A stretch of 6,024 bases of DNA from Methanomassiliicoccales archaeon UBA147 (GTDB lineage: Archaea; Thermoplasmatota; Thermoplasmata; SG8-5). Position numbers and translations under genes: made by a program. The DNA is taken from the NCBI GenBank assembly GCA_002496385.1, contig DAJR01000063.1, forward strand, positions 1-6,024, given 5' to 3'. Positions within the stretch are counted from its first letter, which is position 1; each line of letters begins with the position of its first letter. Positions 1 to 5,700 of this stretch are shown piece by piece. The notes beneath the pieces were generated by a model. The model was not told the origin of the DNA and did not search any database. It saw only the letters and a list, made by a program, of their open reading frames with translations.

Positions 1-100
1 AGCCTTGTCGGACGGACTGCCCCCGCAGTCCGGATGGGCCGGGAGAGATCCCGGATGGGATGCACGCGCGGCATGTCGCCGGTTCCACGGTACCGGAGGA
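1..100. other. GC-rich segment with consecutive stem-loops, unidentified
   Basis: This stretch is 70% G+C by direct count (70 of 100), against 52% for 101-164. It contains an 8-bp perfect stem (13-20 with 25-32, loop CCCC), a 6-bp stem closed by a GAGA tetraloop of the GNRA class (39-44 with 49-54), a weak 4-bp stem (60-63 with 71-74) and a 5-bp stem (79-83 with 92-96). The octamer CGGATGGG occurs at 31-38 and 52-59, each time on the 3' side of a stem. I could not match it to RNase P RNA, SRP RNA, tRNA, rRNA or box C/D RNA: no conserved core of any of these is visible. It may be the 3' part of an RNA gene that begins outside the window, or a structured leader of ftsZ. Reading frames through it look like poor proteins. 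The strand is unknown because the stems fold on both. Confidence 0.4.
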
Positions 101-153
101 GCAACATGCACTCGCATTCACTCGATGTTAGGTCGAACGCTCCACAATCGCAA

Positions 154-159
154 GAGGTG
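154..159 (+). promoter_or_regulatory. Ribosome binding site of ftsZ
   Basis: GAGGTG lies 5 bases before the ATG at 165 and is complementary to the anti-Shine-Dalgarno end of 16S rRNA. It favours ATG 165 over the in-frame ATGs at 171 and 180. I see no clear TATA box between 100 and 154, so the ftsZ promoter is either within or upstream of the GC-rich segment. Confidence 0.75.
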
Positions 160-164
160 TCAAC

Positions 165-1220
165 ATGGATATGGAAAATATGTTAAAAGCAGCAGAAACG
201 GATTCATTCGCAATGGAGCACCTGATATCCGACCCCAGAACGGTGGTCGTCGGGTGCGGTGGAGCTGGCAATAACAGCGTGGACCGCCTTCAGCGCATCG
301 GCGTTTGGGGTGCGAGTACCATCGCAATCAATACGGACAGGGCACACCTGGAGAGGGTGCACGCCGACAAGAGGGTTCTCATCGGCAAGAAGATAACCAA
401 CGGCCAAGGGGCCGGTGGACATCCCGAGATAGCGGAACGCTGCGCCGAGGAGGCCAGGGAAGAACTGGAGATCCTTCTGAGAGGCGCGGACATAACGTTC
501 ATAACCGCAGGAATGGGCGGCGGCACAGGCACTGGCACTGCGCCAATAGTCGCGGAAGTCGCCAAAGAGCTCGGCTCTGTGGTCGTCTCAATGGCAACGA
601 TTCCTTTCACAGCTGAAGGAAGGCTGAAGGGACAGAGGGCCTCGATAGGCCTCGAGAAGCTGAAGAGGAACTCTGACAGCACGATTGTTCTGGCAAACGA
701 CAAGCTTCTCAAGATGGTTCCGAAGATGCCAGTCAACCGGGCATTCAGCGTCATGGACCAGATGATATCCGAGGTCATCAAGGAGATAACCGAAGCCGTG
801 ACGCAGCCGTCGCTCGTCAACCTGGATTTCGCGGACCTGAGAACGGTAATGGCCGGAAACGGGGCCGCAACCGTCCTGTACGGCGAGAACAGCGCGAACG
901 ACCCCCATACAGTGGTCGCAGAGGCGCTCGACAACCCGCTGGTGGACGTGACCTATGACGGCGCGACCGCAGCGCTCATACACATGACATCCGGGCCGGA
1001 GCTCAACCTCAGGACAATGAACGAGGTCGTCAGAGGCTTCACAGAAATCATGGACCCGGACGCGAACGTGATATGGGGCGCCCGCACAGACCCGAGATTC
1101 TCAGGCCAGCTGAAAGTGATGGCCGTGATGAACGGAGTGCAGATGAGCTGCGGCAGCTTTCCAAGCGTCCAGATGGAGAGAATGCAGACCGAAATGGCCT
1201 GCATCCCCATCGTCCAGTAA
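165..1220 (+). CDS. ftsZ: Cell division GTPase FtsZ, archaeal type
   Basis: FtsZ is the tubulin homologue that polymerises with GTP into the cytokinetic ring on the inner face of the membrane. This 351-residue protein has the complete GTPase core: the T1 loop GCGGAGNN at 30-37, AINTD at 54-58, the T4 tubulin signature GMGGGTGTGTAP at 116-127, the T5 segment IPFTAEGR at 146-153, NDKLL at 178-182, and the T7 synergy loop NLDFAD at 219-224, whose aspartates act on GTP held by the neighbouring subunit. The family C-terminal domain follows and includes the GATAALIH and VIWGAR segments. The chain ends about 30 residues after the core, close to IPIV, with no long linker, which is normal for archaeal FtsZ and unlike most bacterial ones. 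The frequent archaeal neighbours secE and spt5 are not downstream. Two oligo-T tracts close the gene, so it probably ends its own transcript. The FtsZ assignment is very secure; whether it belongs to the FtsZ1 or FtsZ2 clade needs a tree, though the core reads more like FtsZ1. Confidence 0.97.
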   Translation: MDMENMLKAAETDSFAMEHLISDPRTVVVGCGGAGNNSVDRLQRIGVWGASTIAINTDRAHLERVHADKRVLIGKKITNGQGAGGHPEIAERCAEEAREELEILLRGADITFITAGMGGGTGTGTAPIVAEVAKELGSVVVSMATIPFTAEGRLKGQRASIGLEKLKRNSDSTIVLANDKLLKMVPKMPVNRAFSVMDQMISEVIKEITEAVTQPSLVNLDFADLRTVMAGNGAATVLYGENSANDPHTVVAEALDNPLVDVTYDGATAALIHMTSGPELNLRTMNEVVRGFTEIMDPDANVIWGARTDPRFSGQLKVMAVMNGVQMSCGSFPSVQMERMQTEMACIPIVQ

Positions 1221-1239
1221 TCAGGATTGATTCCTCCCC

Positions 1240-1277
1240 TTTTTTTCCTATCAACTCCTCCTCTTTTTCTTTTTTTT
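1240..1277 (+). terminator. Oligo-T transcription terminator after ftsZ
   Basis: A run of 7 T (1240-1246) and a run of 8 T (1270-1277) sit in a pyrimidine-rich stretch that begins 19 bases after the ftsZ stop codon. Archaeal RNA polymerase terminates at T-rich tracts in the non-template strand without needing a hairpin, so this doublet is a good candidate for the end of the ftsZ transcript. Confidence 0.75.
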
Positions 1278-1302
1278 CCCTTGTCAGCGTGAGCCAGGGA
1301 TA

Positions 1303-1320
1303 ATGTCTGGCATGTCTGGG
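1303..1320. repeat. Two tandem copies of ATGTCTGG, 9-base period
   Basis: ATGTCTGG occurs at 1303-1310 and again at 1312-1319, separated by one base. GCCAG at 1293-1297 is also the inverse complement of CTGGC at 1307-1311. The stretch lies between the ftsZ terminator and the zinc-ribbon promoter. It could be a protein-binding site or chance. Confidence 0.35.
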
Positions 1321-1346
1321 ACGTGCGTATAATAAAGGTTGCCTAG

Positions 1347-1363
1347 AACAGGTCCCACCTGTT
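1347..1363. repeat. Perfect 17-base palindrome, AACAGGT-CCC-ACCTGTT
   Basis: The 7-base arms (1347-1353 and 1357-1363) are perfect inverse complements around a CCC centre. The site is 21 bases upstream of the proposed TATA element of the zinc-ribbon gene. That places it where an upstream activator, or a repressor of an alternative promoter at 1328-1335 (TATAATAA), would bind. As RNA it would be a tight hairpin with a 3-base loop, but no T-run follows it directly, so a terminator is less likely. Confidence 0.5.
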
Positions 1364-1377
1364 ATAATTCGTGAGTA

Positions 1378-1392
1378 GCAAATCCTTATTAA
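1378..1392 (+). promoter_or_regulatory. Probable archaeal promoter (BRE + TATA) of the zinc-ribbon gene
   Basis: A-rich GCAAAT (1378-1383) resembles a TFB-recognition element and is followed by CTTATTAA (1385-1392), a TATA-like box. A start about 26 bases downstream of the box centre would fall near 1414, giving a leader of about a dozen bases that just includes the ribosome binding site. Less likely alternatives are TATAATAA at 1328-1335 and TTATAATT at 1362-1369. Confidence 0.5.
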
Positions 1393-1413
1393 CCACGAGG
1401 GATTACACGTGTC

Positions 1414-1419
1414 AGGTGA
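1414..1419 (+). promoter_or_regulatory. Ribosome binding site of the zinc-ribbon gene
   Basis: AGGTGA ends 6 bases before the ATG at 1426. It is good independent evidence that the 46-codon frame is translated. Confidence 0.75.
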
Positions 1420-1425
1420 AATAAC

Positions 1426-1566
1426 ATGCCGGAAGCATACTGCGTAAAATGCAAAAAGAAGGTAGAGATGAAGGATGCAAAGAAGATCAAGATGAAGAAC
1501 GGAAAGCCAGCAACCCAGGGCGCATGCCCGAAATGCGGCACCAAGGTCTTCAGAATCGGAGCATAA
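1426..1566 (+). CDS. Small zinc-ribbon protein, DUF5679-like
   Basis: This 46-residue, lysine-rich protein (12 Lys) has two CxxC knuckles, C6-V-K-C9 and C34-P-K-C37, that should bind one zinc ion. The order AYCVKC, then a central K-N-G-K-P-A segment, then a C-terminal CPKCGTKVFRI is the layout I recall for DUF5679, a family of very small zinc ribbons in archaea and some viruses; its function is not established to my knowledge. It has no signal peptide and is presumably cytoplasmic. Basic charge plus a zinc ribbon would suit nucleic-acid or ribosome binding, but that is inference. It has its own ribosome binding site, a probable promoter and a strong hairpin terminator, so it looks like a monocistronic, separately expressed gene. 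A longer frame starting at 1449 on the same strand is an out-of-frame shadow of it and lacks the cysteine pattern. Confidence 0.88.
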   Translation: MPEAYCVKCKKKVEMKDAKKIKMKNGKPATQGACPKCGTKVFRIGA

Positions 1567-1588
1567 TCCTGATTTCTCTTAAGCTAAC

Positions 1589-1640
1589 AACGCTGCCTTC
1601 CAAAGGCAGCGTTACCTTTCCAATATTTTGATTTGTTTTT
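1589..1640 (+). terminator. Hairpin terminator after the zinc-ribbon gene
   Basis: An 11-bp perfect stem (1589-1599 with 1603-1613) with a 3-base CCA loop begins 22 bases after the zinc-ribbon stop codon. T-rich sequence follows, with TTTT at 1626-1629 and TTTTT at 1636-1640. It insulates the padR operon from upstream transcription. A long perfect hairpin plus a T-tract is closer to a bacterial intrinsic terminator than to the plain oligo-T tracts seen after ftsZ. Confidence 0.8.
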
Positions 1641-1654
1641 CATGTGAATCCAGG

Positions 1655-1668
1655 GACAAAGTATATAT
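1655..1668 (+). promoter_or_regulatory. Promoter (BRE + TATA box) of the padR-ABC operon
   Basis: GACAAA (1655-1660) is a plausible TFB-recognition element directly abutting GTATATAT (1661-1668), the best TATA box in the window. The expected start, about 26 bases downstream of the box centre, is near 1691, a few bases before the ATG at 1695. The padR message would therefore be almost leaderless, which fits the absence of a ribosome binding site before that ATG. Confidence 0.75.
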
Positions 1669-1710
1669 CGAAGTCCGTTATATCGCTATTCGTTATGTCG
1701 AAATCCGATA
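1666..1710. repeat. Three 15-base tandem units TATCG-N5-CGTTA, probable operator array
   Basis: The units are TATCGAAGTCCGTTA (1666-1680), TATCGCTATTCGTTA (1681-1695) and TGTCGAAATCCGATA (1696-1710). The fixed parts TATCG and CGTTA are near-complements of each other, so each unit is itself an imperfect dyad with a 5-base centre. Units 1 and 3 also share most of the centre (AAGTC and AAATC). The array starts inside the TATA box, covers the expected transcription start and runs 16 bases into padR. A protein bound here would block promoter access, so the natural candidate is PadR repressing its own operon. The repeat is seen directly; the binding protein is inferred. Confidence 0.65.
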
Positions 1711-2027
1711 TATTACGGAGCGATGCCGCGAAGGACTTCAGGAAAGGCCTTTTGAAATTCTTCATACTGAAGATGCTGGACAGGAATGAGATGCACGGCT
1801 ATGCGATGATGAGCAGGATAGAGGAACTCAGCGGCTGGAAGGTCAGTCCCGGCTCCCTGTACCCAATGCTCTTCAACCTTTCGACGCAGGGTTTGGTCAA
1901 GGTGAAGGTGGCCAAGATGAGGAAGTTGTTCTCCCTGACCCCTAAGGGCAAGATGTTCATCGGACAGGTGAACTTAAATTTCGACACAGGGCTTGAGGAG
2001 ATTTCGAGGATATTCAAGGAACTTTGA
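1695..2027 (+). CDS. PadR-family winged-helix transcriptional regulator
   Basis: This is a 110-residue, probably dimeric DNA-binding regulator of the PadR family. The winged-helix core spans about 14-88, with the hallmark HGY at 34-36 followed by the second helix, the recognition-helix segment SPGSLYPML at 51-59, GLV at 66-68, and the wing entering LTPKG at 81-85. A single C-terminal helix (about 95-110) would be the dimer arm, typical of the short PadR subfamily. The start at ATG 1695 is chosen over the in-frame GTG at 1644 because the GTG lies upstream of the TATA box and just behind the preceding terminator, while the predicted transcript starts at about 1691. The stop codon lies within the ribosome binding site of the ATPase gene 11 bases ahead, so padR is the first gene of an operon with the transporter. 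Short PadR proteins commonly repress adjacent ABC exporter genes and are released by a bound drug-like ligand; the ligand here is unknown. Confidence 0.9.
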   Translation: MSKSDILRSDAAKDFRKGLLKFFILKMLDRNEMHGYAMMSRIEELSGWKVSPGSLYPMLFNLSTQGLVKVKVAKMRKLFSLTPKGKMFIGQVNLNFDTGLEEISRIFKEL

Positions 2028-2032
2028 GGAGG
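2026..2032 (+). promoter_or_regulatory. Ribosome binding site of the ATPase gene
   Basis: GAGGAGG overlaps the padR stop codon (TGA 2025-2027) and ends 6 bases before ATG 2039. It rules out the in-frame TTG at 2024, which overlaps the site itself, and suggests translational coupling with padR. Confidence 0.85.
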
Positions 2033-2038
2033 AATCAC

Positions 2039-2731
2039 ATGAGCGAAATAATGGTAGAGGCGAAGGATCTGGTAAAGACCTACAAGACAGGCCAAGTCGA
2101 GGTAAAGGCCCTAAGGGGGGTCAATCTCACGGTGAGAAAGGGCGACATGATCGCCATAATGGGCCCGTCGGGCTGCGGCAAGACAACCCTGCTGAACATC
2201 CTCTCCGGCCTGGATGACGCGACATCAGGCACCGTTATGATAGAGGGCCAGGACCTGAGCCAGATGTCTGACAATCAAAAAACCGAGCACAGGGCCAAGC
2301 GCATGGGTTTCATCTTCCAGTTCTATAATCTCCTGCCGGTCCTCACGGCGATAGAGAATGTGGAGATGCCGCTCCTCGTCTCCGGCAGCTCGGCGAAGGA
2401 AGCCAGGGAGCAGGCGATTGAGATCATGAGAGTTGTCGGGCTGGAGGAGGTCATGCACAGCAAACCCGGCGCACTCTCGGGCGGCGAACGACAGCGAACG
2501 ACAATAGCCAGAGCGCTCATCAGCAAACCGGCCATCATCTGGGGGGACGAGCTCACTGGCGACCTGGACGATGAGACAGCAAACACAATCATGGACCTGG
2601 TGGCAAGGCTGAGAAAGGAAACACAGGCCACATTCGTTATTGTAACGCACAATCCCGAGGTCGGGAAGAGGGCGGACAAGATCCTTTACATGAGGAGCGG
2701 CCAGTTCGTCCGGGAAGAGAAGAATGTCTGA
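2039..2731 (+). CDS. ABC transporter ATP-binding protein, LolD/MacB type
   Basis: This 230-residue protein is a single nucleotide-binding domain that powers the permease encoded next to it by dimerising on ATP at the cytoplasmic face. Motifs in order: Walker A GPSGCGKT at 42-49, Q-loop FQFYNLLP at 93-100 (the FQ-x-x-NLLP form typical of the LolD/MacB/FtsE branch), signature LSGGERQR at 146-153, Walker B ending in the catalytic pair D170-E171, D-loop DLD at 175-177, and H-loop H204 in VTHNPE. All catalytic residues are present, so it should be active. One oddity is that the usual DEPTG after Walker B reads DELTG (L172). Length is normal for the family. It sits 11 bases after padR and 13 bases before the permease, in line with one transcript. 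The general family is secure; the specific substrate is not. Confidence 0.96.
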   Translation: MSEIMVEAKDLVKTYKTGQVEVKALRGVNLTVRKGDMIAIMGPSGCGKTTLLNILSGLDDATSGTVMIEGQDLSQMSDNQKTEHRAKRMGFIFQFYNLLPVLTAIENVEMPLLVSGSSAKEAREQAIEIMRVVGLEEVMHSKPGALSGGERQRTTIARALISKPAIIWGDELTGDLDDETANTIMDLVARLRKETQATFVIVTHNPEVGKRADKILYMRSGQFVREEKNV

Positions 2732-2736
2732 GGGGG
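2730..2736 (+). promoter_or_regulatory. Ribosome binding site of the permease gene
   Basis: GAGGGGG overlaps the ATPase stop codon and ends 8 bases before the TTG at 2745; GGCGGT at 2735-2740 is a second possible pairing. It supports a TTG start, since the next in-frame candidate, ATG 2778, has no such site before it. Confidence 0.6.
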
Positions 2737-2744
2737 CGGTTTGA

Positions 2745-5700
2745 TTGGAGACATCTGAGCTTATCCTTCCCGCGCTCATGCTGGGAATAATCGGTTTCAT
2801 GGTCATACTGGGCCTGTTCAACAGGGTGATTGCCAAGCTAGGCATTCGAAATTTCTACAGGCACAAAGGCCATGCGGCCATTTCAATCGCGGGCCTTCTT
2901 GTGGGGACATCGATAATCTGCGCCTCGATGGTCGTTGGGGACTCCATCGAGTATTTCATTGTCGAGGAAACGTACGATGAACTCCAGCATGTGGACCTGG
3001 TAGTTGACGGGCAGAACGGTGCCCTGTTCAATTATTCAATCTTCACGGTCCTTGAGTCCGACGGGGAGCTTGCGGCATTGACCGACGGCATCTCGCCGCT
3101 GCTGGTTGAATCCGCTACGGTCAGGCATACCGGGACACAGCAGTTCGAACCTTCTGTAAGCATAATCGGTTTCGATCCCGCCATCGATTCAGCATTCGGG
3201 AATTTCTTGCTTGAGGACGGAAGCGAGATATCGGGTGGCGGAATGGGTCAACGTGAGGCCATGATCAATCGCGCTCTGGCTGACAGCCTCGGCGCTTCAC
3301 AGAGCGATGTGTTGACGCTAACCTATTCCCTCGGCTCCTATCCCTTAACCACCACGGTAGCCGAGAACATCACCGTCGTCAGGATACTGGCGGACGAGGG
3401 CAAGGCGCGGTACAGCCCGAGCTCGGGAATGGCCATGGAGGCCTACAACATATTCATGAACCTCGATGCGGTCCAGGCAATGTTCCTCCAACCCGGCATG
3501 ATATCCCATGTCAAAGTTTCAAACAACGGCGGGATAGAGGATGGCGCGGAGGGAAGCGACGTCACCAAAGAAGAAATCATCAGCGCCACGAAGGACCTTA
3601 AATTCCAGGGCAGCGAGATCCTGCCGGTCTTCATGCCCAACCAGACATTTGTCCAGCTCTCCCACCCCAACATCGAGGCCGGCGGATTCTCCCTGCAGGT
3701 GAACGGGATGGACGCCGACCCGAGCAGCTACCTGCTCAACACCGAATCCGGGGTGGTTGTATTCTTCGAGCCGCTCCAGTATGGCGGCTTTGTCAGCGCG
3801 GCCTACACATTCTCCTACAACATTGATGTCTCTGCGGTCAAGCAGGACGGCATCGAGACCGCCAAACTGCTCAACGACCTCATATCCACGTTCCTCACCA
3901 TATTCGGCAGCTTCGCGATAATCGCCGGCGTCATTCTCATCATCAATATATTCACCATGCTGGCCGAGGAAAGGAAGTCCGAGCTGGGGATGGCAAGGGC
4001 GGTCGGCATGAAGCGGCGCCACCTCATGCAGTCATTCCTGTTCGAAGGCCTTACATACGGAGTGATAGCCAGCGCGCTAGGGACTTTGCTGGGTGTCGGG
4101 GTCGGGGTGATGCTGATATACATGGTCAACAACTTCATTGATTTCATCAATGTCCAGCTGCCCATCCATTTCCAGATGTTCAGCCTGGTTAGCGCTTTCT
4201 CGCTCGGATTCATCATTACGTTCGGCACAATCCTCCTGACAAGCTGGAAGATAAGCAAGCTGAACATAATCAGGGCCATAAGGGGAATTGAGGAGCCGAT
4301 CGGAGCCAGGAAGAACCTGGTCATGCCGATGTTGGGCGCCATGCTCCTCGCAGCAGCCGCGGCCATTTATTACCAGTACCCGGACGAGCTCATGGTGAAA
4401 CTCATCGCCCCATCCGGTATCATAGCCGGCGCCGCGATGCTGCTATGGAGATGGATAGGCAACCGTGCTGCAATCACGTCGGCAAGCCTCGGGGTTTTCA
4501 TTTACACTTATTATGCGATACACACATATTTCGGAGATATGGACAATGAGAACATGGACATCCTTTTCGTATTCTCGGGTGTGCTCATCGTTCTCAGCAT
4601 CGTCCTGCTAATCATGTACAACTCAGGGCCGGTCATAAGGGCGATAACCGGAACTGTCGGCAGGGTGAAGGTGTGGAGGCCCACTGTGATGACCGCGGTC
4701 TCCTACCCGCTCACTAAGAAATTCAGGACCGGGATGAGCGTCGGCATGTTCGCGCTGGTCGTGTACATGATAGTGATGCTGTCCGTATTCTCCAACATGT
4801 TCGTGATAGACGTGGATGAAGAAACCCTGAAACAGGGCGGCGGCTTCGAGATAATCGCCGATGTCCAGTATCAGGTGCCGGATCTTGCAAATGCCGTCGA
4901 TCCCCTCACCAACACAGTCATCACATCCCAGGCATTGGCCAGTAATGTATCGTCCTACACGAACATCATGTGGACCTACAGCCCGAAATTGAACAACACC
5001 GACGCGACGGCCTCCGCGATGGACCTTGGCGAGTTCGGGGATATGCTGGGGGGCGCCCAGATACTTGGCATTGACGGGACGTTCTACACCGGCTCGAGTT
5101 TCGCCTTCAGCAACACGATGGATGAATTTGCGACCGACCAGGAGGTCTGGGCCTCGGTCACCGCCCCGGGTTCGCGCGATGTTGTCATCAGTTACATCTA
5201 CTCGATGCTGCTGGGAATCGAACCCGGAAGCCGCATCACCCTTGACAACCTGCTAGGGGTCACCAGCCAGGAGTTCAGGGTCGTGGGCACGCTGGACAAC
5301 TCGCTGAATCAGATAATGGGCGTATTCATGTCCAAGGAGAACCTGGCCCAGACATTCCAGTTCCCGATGATGCCGTCGGAGCTGAATAGGAATGTGTTCA
5401 TGTTCAACCTGAATGACGGATATGACGCCGAAGCCACGGCGAAGGCGCTTGAGAAGGATTTTGCCGCGGTCGGGATGAACAGCATCATAATCAGGGAGGT
5501 GGCGGAGATCACCCTTGAGACGACTTCCTCTATATTTGTCCTGTTCGAACTATACCTGGATATGGGATTGGTCGTGGGAGTCGCTGGCCTGGGCATCATA
5601 ACCATCCGCTCCGTTGTCGAGAGGACGCCCGAGATAGGCATCCTGAGGTCAATCGGATTCAGGCGGGGGAATGTGAGGAACGCCTTCCTCATCGAGATTC

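Noticed and set aside
79..105. Hairpin followed by ACA, considered as an H/ACA guide RNA
   Set aside because: There is no kink-turn, no pseudouridylation pocket visible, and the ACA is several bases away from the stem instead of directly after it.
1..118. Minus-strand open frame leaving the window on the left, with an ATG near 118
   Set aside because: The translation is rich in Pro, Arg and His with no recognisable motif and no ribosome binding site; the inverted repeats account for the lack of stops on both strands.
5..274. A plus-strand open frame starting with TTG at the left edge and overlapping the start of ftsZ
   Set aside because: It runs through the stem-loop region and then out of frame into ftsZ, has no recognisable domain and no ribosome binding site at its start; it is explained by GC-rich sequence and ftsZ shadowing.
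290..934. Long minus-strand open frame inside ftsZ, 214 residues
   Set aside because: It is antisense to a well-supported FtsZ and has no domain of its own; open antisense frames are common opposite GC-rich coding sequence.
1449..1631. Plus-strand frame of 60 residues overlapping the zinc-ribbon gene and its terminator
   Set aside because: It lacks a ribosome binding site, runs through the terminator hairpin, and is out of frame with the cysteine-patterned 46-residue protein.
1644..1694. N-terminal extension of PadR from GTG 1644
   Set aside because: The GTG is upstream of the TATA box and at the edge of the previous terminator, with no ribosome binding site; the added 17 residues do not resemble PadR.
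2225..2845. Minus-strand frame of 206 residues opposite the ATPase and the permease start
   Set aside because: It overlaps two secure genes, has no recognisable motif and no supporting signals.
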